DNA of 64,000 bases from Metabacillus fastidiosus NBRC 101226 (lineage in GTDB: Bacteria; Bacillota; Bacilli; Bacillales; Bacillaceae), in the NCBI RefSeq assembly GCF_001591625.1, contig NZ_BCVG01000007.1, positions 21,486 to 85,485 of the forward strand, in the 5' to 3' direction. This document shows positions 1 through 8,755 of the stretch, in pieces. Below the pieces are notes generated by a model. That model did no database searches, was not told the origin of the DNA, and saw only the letters and a list, made by a program, of their open reading frames with translations. The position numbers and the translations under genes are program-made. Position 1 is the stretch's first letter; each line of letters begins with the position of its first letter.

Positions 1-110
1 CAAAAGGATTCGGAGAATTTAAGCCTGTTGCCTCTAATGACACAGAAGCAGGCAGACAAAAAAATCGACGTGTAGAAGTATTAATCCTGCCAAATAAAGT
101 AGAAGAATAA
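1..110 (+). CDS. motB: Flagellar stator protein MotB/MotS, C-terminal end (partial)
   Basis: Only the last 35 codons are inside the window; the reading frame starts at base 3 and ends with TAA at 108-110. The peptide contains [11 protein letters not shown] and ends [14 protein letters not shown]. This is the last strand and helix of an OmpA/MotB-type peptidoglycan-binding domain, where the conserved N..R..NRRVE residues hold the cell wall. In the cell the protein would anchor the MotA/MotB (or MotP/MotS) stator to peptidoglycan so that ion flow can turn the flagellum. The neighbouring mhqR-like gene also sits next to motB in B. subtilis as I recall it, which favours motB over motS. A strong terminator follows immediately. 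Confidence 0.75.
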   Translation, partial: KGFGEFKPVASNDTEAGRQKNRRVEVLILPNKVEE

Positions 111-143
111 AGCTTAATCGCTGTCTAGCGATTAAGCTTTTTT
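110..143 (+). terminator. Rho-independent terminator of motB
   Basis: A perfect 13-bp stem (110-122 with 127-139) with a 4-base loop is followed by a run of T. It begins on the last base of the motB stop codon. Confidence 0.9.
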
Positions 144-276
144 ACTGCTTCTCTCTACCATTATAAATATATAGCCTTGATCTAAACATATATAATAAGA
201 AAAATCAGCTTTCCATTTACACATAAAGTAAATAATGGTAGATTAATAGTAAATTATATAGAGAGGCTACATTTTA

Positions 277-447
277 ATGAGTGCTATTATTAATTTAATT
301 TGTTTTATATTACTACTTTATATGATTTCATGGTTTGCCCAAAAGCTGAAACAGCATCAAGATGCACTTAAATCAATTAATGGTAAATTAGATGCCATTT
401 TAAAGAAGTTTCCTGAGGAAGAGAAAAAAGATGATGGAAAAAAATAA
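277..447 (+). CDS. Small single-pass membrane protein, 56 aa
   Basis: ATG at 277 is preceded by a GAGAGG ribosome binding site about 10 bases upstream and the frame closes with TAA at 445-447. The protein has one hydrophobic segment (about residues 3-20, INLICFILLLYMISW). A soluble amphipathic tail rich in Lys, Gln and Glu follows (residues 22-56). I do not recognise the family. The shape, a short N-terminal membrane anchor with a coiled-coil-like tail, is common among small Bacillus proteins of unknown function. It stands alone between the motB terminator and the convergent MarR gene. Confidence 0.55.
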   Translation: MSAIINLICFILLLYMISWFAQKLKQHQDALKSINGKLDAILKKFPEEEKKDDGKK

Positions 448-456
448 GAGAAATAG

Positions 457-504
457 TAAGCCTCTCTATCGGTCTGTTTTCCAATCCCAGCTAGAGAGGC
501 CTTA
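457..504. terminator. Imperfect hairpin between convergent genes
   Basis: TAAGCCTCTCTA (457-468) pairs with TAGAGAGGCCTTA (492-504) with one bulge and a 23-base loop. It lies between the small membrane gene and the convergent mhqR-like gene and could terminate either. The long loop makes this less certain than the other hairpins. Confidence 0.4.
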
Positions 505-515
505 TTTCCCTTTGA

Positions 516-962
516 TTAGATAAAATCACGTGCATGAAACCCTACTTTTTTTAATAAATCTGTTACAAGCTGCTTCTCCTCATCAGATAAAATACTTACA
601 ATTTCATTTAGCTGTTCCTCATGCAACGGAAATATCTCTTCAATCAACTGTTTTCCCTTATCAGTAATTTGTGCATATGTTACACGTCGGTCCTTATCAC
701 ATGCTTTGCGAATAAGCAGTTCCTTCTTCTCAAGCTTATCAACTACATATGTTATACTACCGCTAGCAAGTAAGATTTTACCACCTATTTGCTGTAAAGG
801 CTGTTCTCCTTTATGGTAAAGCAGCTCTAATACCGCAAACTCTGTTGGATTTAAGTTAAATGTTGAAATATGCTTATTGACCTGATCATTAATTGCCCGG
901 TGTGCACGTGATAAGACGATGAAAAATTTTAATGATTCTTCCTTTTGTTTGTTTTTATCCAT
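516..962 (-). CDS. mhqR: MarR-family repressor, MhqR-like
   Basis: The protein has 148 residues, the usual MarR length. A winged helix-turn-helix spans about residues 35-105: recognition helix near 65-80 (LLASGSITYVVDKLEKK) and wing DRRVTYAQIT near 91-100. Helical dimerisation arms flank it. The text matches what I remember of B. subtilis MhqR (YkvE), which represses dioxygenase, nitroreductase and azoreductase genes and responds to hydroquinones and catechol. Its position beside motB also fits. None of the known mhq target genes lies next to it, so targets are unknown. A paralogue at 23540-23998 shares the NPTEFAVLELL and TYVxDKLEK segments. The ribosome binding site (GAGAAGAA) is weak. Confidence 0.75.
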   Translation of the reverse strand: MDKNKQKEESLKFFIVLSRAHRAINDQVNKHISTFNLNPTEFAVLELLYHKGEQPLQQIGGKILLASGSITYVVDKLEKKELLIRKACDKDRRVTYAQITDKGKQLIEEIFPLHEEQLNEIVSILSDEEKQLVTDLLKKVGFHARDFI

Positions 963-1025
963 TTCTTCTCAATCCTTTGATAAAAAATATCTCCGATTTT
1001 TATGTTTATTTACTACTGATTACTT

Positions 1026-2591
1026 TTACCAAATAACTTTCCAATTATGATTTACTTCTGCTTTAATCGTTTTATGCTCATTAATATAATTTGCAAGCAG
1101 CTCTGTCATATCAATTTGAATTTCTTTTACGACTTGCTTTCCCTTATACATATCATAATCGCCGCCACCGCCAGCGCGGTAATTATTCATTACTACATCA
1201 TATTCAAGCTGAAGTCCAAGCGACTTACCATTGTACATTAGCTTTGTCACACGCTCACCAAAGGGCTTTGAAATATCAAGTATGTATTCAATTCCTTCCC
1301 ACATATCATAATTATAATGCTGCGGCTTTGGTATTGAAAAACGCGGATTAACAACAATTGCACCATGTTCATCCAGATCGAAATATGTAGCAGACCGCTC
1401 CAATGCTAATTTTATATCAAGACCGGTAACACAAATAACTTTAAGTGTGTTCGGATAAATATAGTTGGCAACGATATCTCTCATTGTAATATATTTCGGC
1501 AGACCTGGTGATTCATTATGAAACAATGCTGTATTCGAAATACTTACACCAGCAATATCCATTTGTACTTTATTAATAAATTCAATTAATGGATGCTCCT
1601 TCAATCTTAGCTCAAAAACATCCTCTATTTCCATATTACCATCCACTTCACCGATAGGCATGTTTAACCATTCGATTGTCTCCTCTTCATACTGCCTGAT
1701 GAGTTCCACAATTGACTGATCTGTTTTTACATTTTCCATCGTTAAAAGTGATGCTGACTTTGTCGAAATTTTTATCCCATTTTCCTTATTTAAAATAATG
1801 TCTATTTTAGCAATTACTTGTCCATTAAAACTTGGCTGAACAATTGTAACTCCGTTTAATTGCCCGCTTATCTTTCGATGCTGATGTCCTGTTAACAGCA
1901 CATCAATACCGGGAACTTTATAACAAATTTCATATGCCTGGTTTTCTCCTGTCAATTGTTCTGTCGGTTCTCCTGTTTCTATATCTCTTTCAAAACCGCC
2001 ATGATAGGAGACAATCATTACATCTGGCTTTTCTTTTTCTTTTATAAAATCTACCCATTGTTTTGTCGTTTCTAACGCATCCTCAAAACGAAGCCCTTTA
2101 ATATTTAAAGGATCCTCCCAGTTTGGAATATAGTGTGTCGTCACACCTAAGACCGCTATTTTTACTCCCTCAAAACTTTTCACCATATATGGTTTTCCAA
2201 GCAATGGTTCATTGGACTCACAAGAAATGATATTAGCTGACAGCCACGGAAAAGTAGATTGTAATACTGCTTCATTCAACACATGTCTTCCATAGTTAAA
2301 TTCATGATTCCCGATTACAGCTGCATCATATTTTAATTCATTTAAAACTTTAATCATCGGATTTATTTTTTCGTTACTTTTCTTAGAAAAATGATACGTT
2401 AAAGGTGTACCCTGGATTAAGTCTCCATTATCAATTAATAGTACATGCTCATTCATTTCTCTTTCTTTTTTTATAATAGATGATAGTTTTCCAAGCCCTA
2501 AATGTAATTCTTCTTGTGAACGATAGTTTTTTGGAAGTATATGTCCATGAATATCACTCGTTTGTAAAATTGACAATTTAATGGTATTCAA
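1026..2591 (-). CDS. 5'-nucleotidase / 2',3'-cyclic phosphodiesterase family metallophosphoesterase
   Basis: The protein has 521 residues. The N-terminal calcineurin-like metallophosphoesterase domain (about 1-250) has all five metal-binding signatures: DIHG (D13, H15), NGDLIQG (D57), GNHEF (N95, H96), SYHGG (H197) and GHQHR (H236, H238). The C-terminal 5'-nucleotidase substrate domain (about 310-500) ends in the family's NNYRAGGGGDYDMY motif. There is no signal peptide, so unlike many relatives it should be cytoplasmic, as with B. subtilis YunD. It would hydrolyse nucleoside monophosphates or related phosphoesters; the exact substrate cannot be read. It is transcribed as a single gene, divergent from the kinase at 2779. 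Confidence 0.85.
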   Translation of the reverse strand: MNTIKLSILQTSDIHGHILPKNYRSQEELHLGLGKLSSIIKKEREMNEHVLLIDNGDLIQGTPLTYHFSKKSNEKINPMIKVLNELKYDAAVIGNHEFNYGRHVLNEAVLQSTFPWLSANIISCESNEPLLGKPYMVKSFEGVKIAVLGVTTHYIPNWEDPLNIKGLRFEDALETTKQWVDFIKEKEKPDVMIVSYHGGFERDIETGEPTEQLTGENQAYEICYKVPGIDVLLTGHQHRKISGQLNGVTIVQPSFNGQVIAKIDIILNKENGIKISTKSASLLTMENVKTDQSIVELIRQYEEETIEWLNMPIGEVDGNMEIEDVFELRLKEHPLIEFINKVQMDIAGVSISNTALFHNESPGLPKYITMRDIVANYIYPNTLKVICVTGLDIKLALERSATYFDLDEHGAIVVNPRFSIPKPQHYNYDMWEGIEYILDISKPFGERVTKLMYNGKSLGLQLEYDVVMNNYRAGGGGDYDMYKGKQVVKEIQIDMTELLANYINEHKTIKAEVNHNWKVIW

Positions 2592-2778
2592 TTCTTCACC
2601 TTCTAAGCCTTAGTGTCTATATGACTAATGATACACAACAACCTTTCATCCTACAATATTATTAAAACAATTATTTACCAATTTATAAGAAGATTGGATT
2701 ATTTTTTTCGAATTTAATGATATAATATACAAATAGTTTGCAAGCAATTATATTGAAGATGAATGGGAGCTTTTAAGA

Positions 2779-4278
2779 ATGACATTTATTTTTTCTAAAT
2801 TTAAAACGATCTCTCTTTATTTAGCTATCGTCGTTATACCTTCCATTATTATTTCTTTCTTCCTTTATGAACAAAAAACAGATTCAATTAATAAAGACAA
2901 CTTTCGGGAAACAGAACGTATTTTATACATTCATCGAAATCAAATTGATCATTTATTCAGAGAAACAATTGCTAGGCTCGAAACGATGGCAATTGTTTTA
3001 AATGATGAAACAGATAAAAAAGAAGTAGAGTCGATACTAAAAAAAACCTATGAAATTGATCCCCGTTTTTCCGTTTTATTTTATGTCGATAAAAACGGAG
3101 ATATTGAATCAAGTACAAAAGTAGTTAACAATAATATTTCCATACGGAATAGTTCATTTTATCAGACTGTCATGTCAACTAAAAAAACAGTTGTCTCTGA
3201 TGCATACTTCAGTAATATTACTAATAGTCAAATCGTCACTATTTGCAGCCCTATTCTTGATAGAAATAAAGAAGTTTCAAAACTTCTTGTTGCAGCAATT
3301 GAAGTAGATTATTTAAAAAATATTATGAATGTATTAAGCTTTGATCAAAAAATTCTTGTTGTAAATAATAAAGACGATCTAGTATTTGAAACGAATCATA
3401 AGAAACAGACTGATATGCCTCCTGTTAACATCCATCTTAATCAGATTAACTGGGTGTTAAAAGCGACGCCGGATAAGGTAGATTTTAATGATATGCTCTT
3501 TAGCGTCTTCCTTTATTTCTTTATATCAGCTGCTGTTTTATCAATTATTTTCCTACTCATCCAATACACACTTCTAAGAAGAAAGGCATCATATGAAAGA
3601 CAGCAAAATGAAGCACAAAAATTGGAACTGGTAGGGACACTTGCGGCAAGCAGCGCACATGAGATCAGAAATCCGCTCACTGGCATTAAAGGATTTATCC
3701 AATTATTAAAAGAAAAATACCGAGACGAAGAAGATCAGCTATATTTTTCAGTCATTAATAAAGAAATTGATCGAATTAACGAAATCGTTAGTGAATTCCT
3801 CGTGTTAGGAAAGCCAACTGCACATCATCATGTCGCACATGATATTCGATCAATTGTTACAGAGCTTTTACCAATCATACAATCTGAAGCGAATCAAAAC
3901 AATGTTGAACTAGAATTAATCCGTGAGCAGGATGTACCTTTAACTGTTGTATGTACAAAAAATCATATTAAACAAATTTTATTAAATTTAATGAAAAATT
4001 CATTGGAATCAATGGAAAATGGTGGTACTCTCACGATAACATTAAAGAAGCAGCAGTCGAAAGTACTGATTGAAGTGGGAGATACTGGAAAAGGGATATC
4101 TAAGGAAGGACTGGCGAAAATATTCAAGCCTTTCTTTACATCGAAAGATACAGGTACAGGACTCGGTCTGGTCGTTTGTAAACAGATTGTTTCTATGTAT
4201 AAAGGAGATATCAAAATTGATAGTACAGTAAATGTAGGAACGACGGTAACAATTATTTTTCCTTTAGCGGAAAATTAA
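2779..4278 (+). CDS. kinD: Membrane sensor histidine kinase, KinD-like (sporulation phosphorelay)
   Basis: This 499-residue kinase has a transmembrane segment at about 11-30, an extracellular sensor of about 210 residues (probably a Cache fold, with FYVDKNGDI and ISIRNSSFYQT), and a second membrane segment at about 243-266. A HisKA domain with phospho-acceptor H294 in SSAHEIRNPLTGIKGF follows, then a HATPase domain with DTGKGIS and GTGLGL. The AHEIRNPLTxxKGF text around the histidine is shared by the B. subtilis kinases that phosphorylate Spo0F, including KinE in this window. Length, topology and closeness to motB and mhqR match KinD, which senses an outside signal and slows or promotes matrix production and sporulation. 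GGGAGC upstream is the ribosome binding site. Transcription ends at the hairpin at 4315. Confidence 0.75.
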   Translation: MTFIFSKFKTISLYLAIVVIPSIIISFFLYEQKTDSINKDNFRETERILYIHRNQIDHLFRETIARLETMAIVLNDETDKKEVESILKKTYEIDPRFSVLFYVDKNGDIESSTKVVNNNISIRNSSFYQTVMSTKKTVVSDAYFSNITNSQIVTICSPILDRNKEVSKLLVAAIEVDYLKNIMNVLSFDQKILVVNNKDDLVFETNHKKQTDMPPVNIHLNQINWVLKATPDKVDFNDMLFSVFLYFFISAAVLSIIFLLIQYTLLRRKASYERQQNEAQKLELVGTLAASSAHEIRNPLTGIKGFIQLLKEKYRDEEDQLYFSVINKEIDRINEIVSEFLVLGKPTAHHHVAHDIRSIVTELLPIIQSEANQNNVELELIREQDVPLTVVCTKNHIKQILLNLMKNSLESMENGGTLTITLKKQQSKVLIEVGDTGKGISKEGLAKIFKPFFTSKDTGTGLGLVVCKQIVSMYKGDIKIDSTVNVGTTVTIIFPLAEN

Positions 4279-4314
4279 ATCTAGTTATTTCAAATTTAAA
4301 TAAGCTTATTCATT

Positions 4315-4349
4315 AAAAAATCTCCTATCATTTTCATAGGAGATTTTTT
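4315..4349. terminator. Bidirectional rho-independent terminator
   Basis: A perfect 14-bp stem (4315-4328 with 4336-4349) has a 7-base loop, with A6 and T6 at its ends. It separates the convergent kinD-like gene and the aldo/keto reductase gene. Confidence 0.9.
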
Positions 4350-4375
4350 ACTTGAATCTATGTCTTTTTGATTTA

Positions 4376-5323
4376 TTAAATAGCGGTTATTTCTTCAATT
4401 TTCTGTAATGTTTCAAAATTTAATACAACATTTGAAGCTTGAGCATTTTCTATAATTTGACTAGGTTCAGAAGCACCGACAAGTGTACTTGCTACATTCG
4501 GCTGCCTTAAAATCCATGCGAGCGCCAGCTGTGCTAATGTAATATCATACTCTTTAGCAATATCATCAAGAAGATCAATTTTCCGATTGAAGATATCATT
4601 AATTACTTTTTTCATCCAGGAGCTTTCCCCTGATTGATATGCACGGCTTCCCTTTGGAATTTCCCCTCTTCGATATTTTCCTGTAAGTACACCTTGGGCG
4701 AGCGGAGACCAGACAACTTGTGATACACCTATTCGCTCACACATCGGTAATATTTCTTCTTCAATATCCCTATGGAATAAATTATATTGCGGCTGGTTCA
4801 CAATAATCCGGTCGAGTAAATAGCGGTCCGCAATCGTAAATGCCTCTTGTATTTGTGCCGCTGTCCATTCACTCACTCCGACATATAAAATCTTTCCTTG
4901 ACGAATTAAATCATCAATCGCTCTTAATGTTTCTTCAAGCGGTGTTTCCACATCATAGCGATGACAATAAAATATATCTACATAATCGAGCTCCATCCTT
5001 TTTAAACTTGAATGAACTTGGTCCATAATATGCTTCCTTGAAAGACCCCGGTCATTCGGTCCGTCCCCCATTGGCCAAAATGCCTTTGTTGTCATAACAT
5101 ATGATTCTCTTGGAAAAGCTTTTAATGCTCGTGACATCACAATTTCCGCCTGTCCCCGTTCATAGACATTTGCACTATCAAAGAAATTAATTCCGACTTC
5201 ATATGCCTGATGGATAATATCAGTTGCCTTTTGTTCACAAACTGATTTCCCGAATGTCAGCCAGCTTCCTAAGCTAATCTCACTAACCTTTAACCCCGAT
5301 CTTCCTAGTCGCCTATAGTTCAT
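4376..5323 (-). CDS. Aldo/keto reductase (Kv-beta-like family)
   Basis: This 315-residue NADPH-dependent TIM-barrel oxidoreductase has the full catalytic tetrad: D49 and Y54 in NFFDSANVY, K80 in VMTTKAF and H121 in DIFYCHRYD. The C-terminal ILRQPNVASTLVGASEPSQI stretch is the cofactor-binding region. The best resemblance is to the Kv-beta / YghZ branch, whose members reduce reactive aldehydes such as methylglyoxal. The physiological substrate cannot be told. It is a single gene with no partner in an operon. Confidence 0.85.
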   Translation of the reverse strand: MNYRRLGRSGLKVSEISLGSWLTFGKSVCEQKATDIIHQAYEVGINFFDSANVYERGQAEIVMSRALKAFPRESYVMTTKAFWPMGDGPNDRGLSRKHIMDQVHSSLKRMELDYVDIFYCHRYDVETPLEETLRAIDDLIRQGKILYVGVSEWTAAQIQEAFTIADRYLLDRIIVNQPQYNLFHRDIEEEILPMCERIGVSQVVWSPLAQGVLTGKYRRGEIPKGSRAYQSGESSWMKKVINDIFNRKIDLLDDIAKEYDITLAQLALAWILRQPNVASTLVGASEPSQIIENAQASNVVLNFETLQKIEEITAI

Positions 5324-5444
5324 TTCATTTCCCCCTTGAAATCTTGTTGAAGTCTTATTTTCTATCTCGAATAACAGGTAAGAAACTTAAATTTCATAGA
5401 TGGAATATTACTCTAAACTTATCAAAAATTCCTAAACACGTAAA

Positions 5445-5475
5445 GGACAAGTGGAAGTTTTCCTTCGACCTGTCC
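5445..5475 (-). terminator. Probable terminator downstream of the 151-aa membrane protein gene
   Basis: The 13-base arms 5445-5457 and 5463-5475 pair with two mismatches around a short loop, directly after the stop codon of the gene at 5484-5939. Confidence 0.55.
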
Positions 5476-5483
5476 CGACATTT

Positions 5484-5939
5484 TCAAACATCATGATGTC
5501 TAGAAGCTCTCGTTGTTCTAGACTTCTTTTTCCCTTTATTTTTAATTCCTTTTTTATGAAACAGCTTTTTCATAAAAAACATGATTAATTTAACTGCTGC
5601 ATACATACCAAAAAGGACGAGAAACCCCCATAACCCTTGAACAGCATCTTGAAACTCCATATGACCACGATTAGTTACCTTCTGCTGAATTTCAATAGCA
5701 AAAACGATAACAATCAATACTGTAAATGTATAAATAAAAGATATAACAGTAATACTCCACCTCGAAACAAGTCGAAAGATTATATGTGTTGCGAAAAAGA
5801 AAATTATACCAAATATACCCAAAACCCAAAAATGCATCTCTTTATCCGTCATATTTATTCCCAATAAACCGAATGCACTAATAAATAAATCATGGAATTC
5901 ATTCATAAACTCAACGATCATTAAAATAACTTCTTTCAT
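5484..5939 (-). CDS. Predicted membrane protein, three transmembrane segments, 151 aa
   Basis: I do not recognise a named family. Hydrophobic helices are visible at about residues 37-55, 63-83 and 101-123. A strongly basic C-terminal tail ([20 protein letters not shown]) should lie on the cytoplasmic side. The start is supported by a GGGGGAG ribosome binding site, although spacing to the ATG is only 3-5 bases. A second methionine seven codons in (MIVEFMNEF) is possible but has no site of its own. The gene stands alone, followed by its own hairpin. Confidence 0.65.
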   Translation of the reverse strand: MKEVILMIVEFMNEFHDLFISAFGLLGINMTDKEMHFWVLGIFGIIFFFATHIIFRLVSRWSITVISFIYTFTVLIVIVFAIEIQQKVTNRGHMEFQDAVQGLWGFLVLFGMYAAVKLIMFFMKKLFHKKGIKNKGKKKSRTTRASRHHDV

Positions 5940-5975
5940 ACGCTCCCCCGGTCTATCTATTTTTTAAAAAAATAA

Positions 5976-6022
5976 GCTCCATTATAATAAAAAGCATTCT
6001 TTGCTTTCCATTATAATGGAGC
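5976..6022 (-). terminator. Long hairpin terminator of the spo0E-like gene
   Basis: Arms of 20 bases (5976-5995 and 6003-6022) pair with two mismatches around a 7-base loop. On the minus strand a T-rich tract follows, as expected for a terminator of the gene ending at 6059. Confidence 0.8.
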
Positions 6023-6058
6023 CATTCAAAAGATCAATTAAAAGATGCTTATTATTTT

Positions 6059-6313
6059 TTAGCCGTTTGCTGAACAGGCATCCCTAGGAGTCAATGATTT
6101 TTTATTTGCTATATAAAAGTCCTGAATAGGATGATTTGATTCGTTTTCTTGAATCGAAAGCCTTTGATAAATATTTAGAAGCTCGTCCAAATCCTGGCTA
6201 ACCTTTAAGACAGCCTCACTTGTAAAGCTTTCCTTTTCAGCCGTTTTTATCATTTCTTCTCGTTTGTTATTTATCGACATTAGAAGTTCAGCTCTTAGTA
6301 GTTCTTGTTTCAC
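6059..6313 (-). CDS. spo0E: Spo0E-like aspartyl-phosphate phosphatase
   Basis: This is a small helical-hairpin protein of 84 residues with the family signature SQDLDELLNIYQRL (about residues 40-53), whose Ser-Gln-x-Leu-Asp core carries the acidic residue that attacks the aspartyl phosphate. Spo0E-family proteins dephosphorylate the response regulator Spo0A~P and so restrain sporulation. The start codon is GTG (6311-6313) behind a rich GGGAGGGAAGG site. Its position between the kinD-like gene and ykvA is the position of spo0E in B. subtilis as I recall it. Several paralogues (YisI, YnzD) have the same motif, so the name rests on context. Confidence 0.75.
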   Translation of the reverse strand: MKQELLRAELLMSINNKREEMIKTAEKESFTSEAVLKVSQDLDELLNIYQRLSIQENESNHPIQDFYIANKKSLTPRDACSANG

Positions 6314-6745
6314 CGACCTTCCCTCCCTTTCAAACGATGCTTATTTCGCAATGTACATACGGTCAAATTCCATCCTAGCTTTCAAGAAATTGTGATTGGA
6401 ACAGATAGACCACTTTTAAAGGAGAGTGCTTAATGCTAAAAAATACCACTATGTCCTAACTCTATTTTATTCCAGTTATTCACAAAGTGCAATACTTAAT
6501 TAACGAGCTTAAGCTTCATCCCTTTTTCTTAAACAATAATGATATACTCGTGCATTATTACAGATTGTACTAAATTTGTAAACAGGTTCGCAAAATTAGA
6601 CAATATTCTCGGCGTAAAACATGATAAAATCTTATCATTAATGGCAAATATGTAAATTTTATTCGCCTTAAACTATGTATTTCCTTAATCGAGTTGGTTT
6701 AAACTTGTAATAATTAATATTTTTGTAAATTGGAGATGTTTCTAT
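6314..6745. other. 432-bp intergenic region between divergent spo0E-like and ykvA genes
   Basis: This is AT-rich DNA that must hold promoters for both flanking genes. On the minus strand TTGACC and TAAGCA spaced 17 bases apart (near 6342-6372) are a weak SigA-type candidate for the spo0E-like gene. On the plus strand an ideal ribosome binding site (AAAGGAGAG) precedes an eight-codon reading frame at 6433-6459 (MLKNTTMS), which may be chance. No terminator or RNA structure was seen. Confidence 0.35.
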
Positions 6746-7141
6746 ATGCTGCACCATCTGCTTAAACGATATAAAAACCAAGCAAATCCTTATTTAAATG
6801 ATAAAAAAGAGACAGAACAATTGCTTACAAGAGCAACTAAAAAGGCAGTAAAAAACAAATCCTCACTTCTGCAAGTATGGGGTAATTTGCAGCTTTTATT
6901 TGAAGCATTAAGATCATGGAAATCTGGTGCATATCCGCATTTTCCAAAAGCATCACTTATTATGATAGTTGCAGCAATCATTTATTTTGTTTCTCCTATC
7001 GATTTAATTCCAGATTTCTTATTAGGACTAGGAATTTTAGACGACGCAGCAATTATTGCTTTCGTCGCAAAACAGCTCACAAAAGATTTGGAAAAATTTG
7101 AAAAATGGAAAGATAAATATGAAGGAAAAGAAGTAACATAA
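6746..7141 (+). CDS. ykvA: YkvA-like DUF1232 membrane protein
   Basis: The protein has 131 residues. The core, about residues 75-108, is the DUF1232 motif YFVSPIDLIPDFLLGLGILDDA, a hydrophobic hairpin with paired acidic residues found across bacteria and plants. The N-terminal half is basic and soluble, and the end is a charged helix (KDLEKFEKWKDKYEGKE). Function of the family is unknown; a membrane-embedded role is likely from the hydrophobic stretch. The adjacent spo0E-like gene matches the B. subtilis neighbourhood. The ribosome binding site is TTGGAGATG. Confidence 0.8.
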   Translation: MLHHLLKRYKNQANPYLNDKKETEQLLTRATKKAVKNKSSLLQVWGNLQLLFEALRSWKSGAYPHFPKASLIMIVAAIIYFVSPIDLIPDFLLGLGILDDAAIIAFVAKQLTKDLEKFEKWKDKYEGKEVT

Positions 7142-7206
7142 CATGTTTCACTTTCTTCTGGGTAAATTAAAAGCATAGGAATAATTACACAGAGGAGCAG
7201 ATACAG

Positions 7207-7974
7207 ATGATTAAAAAAATAATTATTTTATTTTTTATGTCTATATTAATCACACCTTCCAACTGTTTTGCTGAAAGTAATAAACATGTTGCAATCGTTA
7301 TCGATGACTTTGGAAATGGGATGAAAGGAACAAATGAAATTCTCTCTTTACCAATTCCTCTAACTGTCGCTGTCATGCCTTTTCTATCAACAACTCAGCG
7401 GGACGCAGAGCTCGCATACGAAAAAGGACACGAGGTAATTGTTCATTTACCTATGGAGCCGGAAAATGGGAAGAAGAGCTGGCTCGGACCCGGAGCTATT
7501 ACAGAAGATCTCTCTGAACAGGAAATAAGAAAACGGGTTAATGAAGCAATTGATGCGGTTCCACATGCTGTTGGTATGAACAATCATATGGGATCAAAAA
7601 TAACTTCAAATAAAAGAATTATGCAAATTATTTTAGAAGAATGCCAAAAACGCGGACTTTATTACCTAGATAGCAAAACGAGTAGTAAAAGTGTTGTACC
7701 GATGCTTGCAGAACAATTAGGCTTGCCTTATTTAGAAAATCAGCTTTTTTTTGATGAACAATATACGACAAGCCATATTATTAAACAGGCTAATTTATTA
7801 GTGAAAAAATTGGAATCTACACCGCAAATGATAGCAATTGGACATGTTGGTATTGCTGGTGAAAAAACAGCTATAGTATTAAAAGAATATGTACCAATTG
7901 TAAAAGAAAAAGCAAAGCCCGTTACACTTTCTGATTTGCTCATTATAAACAGGAACATAATAGATATTCAATAA
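7207..7974 (+). CDS. Secreted divergent polysaccharide deacetylase (YibQ family)
   Basis: The protein has 255 residues with a signal peptide (about 1-22, ending CFA). The catalytic-fold signatures are IVIDDFGNG at the start of the domain, VHLPMEPENG and GMNNHMGSKIT, which together match the divergent polysaccharide deacetylase (DUF610/YibQ) family. The family adopts the NodB-like barrel and is thought to act on cell-envelope glycans, but no substrate has been proven to my knowledge. It is exported and so acts on or outside the membrane. It lies 65 bp after ykvA and may share its transcript; the GAGGAGCAG ribosome binding site is good. Confidence 0.85.
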   Translation: MIKKIIILFFMSILITPSNCFAESNKHVAIVIDDFGNGMKGTNEILSLPIPLTVAVMPFLSTTQRDAELAYEKGHEVIVHLPMEPENGKKSWLGPGAITEDLSEQEIRKRVNEAIDAVPHAVGMNNHMGSKITSNKRIMQIILEECQKRGLYYLDSKTSSKSVVPMLAEQLGLPYLENQLFFDEQYTTSHIIKQANLLVKKLESTPQMIAIGHVGIAGEKTAIVLKEYVPIVKEKAKPVTLSDLLIINRNIIDIQ

Positions 7975-7979
7975 AATAA

Positions 7980-8031
7980 GCGGGACTGTTTAGTATTTAA
8001 GTATGATTCTCTAAAAACAGTCTCGCATTTT
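7980..8031 (+). terminator. Terminator of the deacetylase gene
   Basis: The 12-base arms 7980-7991 and 8015-8026 pair with a single G-U, followed by TTTT. Confidence 0.75.
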
Positions 8032-8037
8032 CCTATT

Positions 8038-8145
8038 TCATCCATTTTTTCTCGAAATAATATTTTGCTTTTGTTCTTCAGTAAGTAAATTTAATTTACT
8101 TAATAGTGATGTATAGAATACTATTTTATTTTGCTTATTACACAT
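8038..8145 (-). CDS. Possible 35-aa small protein
   Basis: The ATG at 8143-8145 follows AGAGGGAGAAAG, a good ribosome binding site, and begins MCNKQNKIVFYTSLLS. The peptide is basic with one amphipathic helix containing KLNLLTEEQKQNIISR. I do not recognise it. A longer frame reaching back to 8229 exists but lacks a ribosome binding site. It is about 100 bp downstream of ogt on the same strand, so it could be the last gene of the kinE-ogt transcript. Confidence 0.35.
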   Translation of the reverse strand: MCNKQNKIVFYTSLLSKLNLLTEEQKQNIISRKNG

Positions 8146-8248
8146 CTTTCTCCCTCTTTTCTTTCCCTTACGCAATTTTATTTCCTGTAGTAAATAGTAT
8201 GTCGTTATTCCATATATTGCGACAAGCATTTACCTACTGAAAAAAAAT

Positions 8249-8752
8249 TTATTCACTATTTTTATATGGAATCTGTTCAATATCTAATAATTTTGCTTTT
8301 ATATTTATTTGTTTTCCAGCATAGCCCGTTAGTTTCTCATTTTTCCCAATAACACGGTGGCATGGAATAAAGACTGGCAGCTGATTGGCTTTATTTGCTT
8401 GTCCAACAGCACGGACAGCTTTTGGATTATCGATCTTTATTGCAATATCTAAATACGTACGAGATTCGCCATATGGGATTTCTGCCAATGCACGCCATAC
8501 CTTTTCCTGAAAGGCTGTACCAGCTTGTGAAAAAGGTAAATCAAATATTGAACGCTCGCCTTGGAAATATTGCTGCAGCTGGACAGCTGCTTTTTCTAAA
8601 ATCAAGCATTGGGAGCAGGAAACTATTTTATTTTCCTCTTTAAATATATCAAAATCGGATTGTGCTAAAAATAAATGTGTAATATTCTCATTATCAGCAA
8701 CAATCGTTAATAAACCAATTTCTGTATTTATTTGCTTATAATACATTTTCAT
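8249..8752 (-). CDS. ogt: Methylated-DNA--protein-cysteine methyltransferase Ogt
   Basis: This 167-residue protein has the active-site box PCHRV (nucleophile C131), preceded by the helix-turn-helix with the arginine finger (AVRAVGQANKAN). It removes methyl or larger alkyl groups from O6 of guanine and O4 of thymine by irreversible transfer to its own cysteine. Ogt-type enzymes are constitutive and are not Ada regulators; no AdaA/AdaB domain is present. It starts three bases after the stop codon of the kinE-like gene and is surely co-transcribed, as in B. subtilis. Confidence 0.92.
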   Translation of the reverse strand: MKMYYKQINTEIGLLTIVADNENITHLFLAQSDFDIFKEENKIVSCSQCLILEKAAVQLQQYFQGERSIFDLPFSQAGTAFQEKVWRALAEIPYGESRTYLDIAIKIDNPKAVRAVGQANKANQLPVFIPCHRVIGKNEKLTGYAGKQINIKAKLLDIEQIPYKNSE

Positions 8753-8755
8753 CCC

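Noticed and set aside
6433..6459. Eight-codon frame MLKNTTMS behind AAAGGAGAG
   Set aside because: The ribosome binding site is good, but eight codons followed by no attenuator or gene nearby on that strand is most likely chance.
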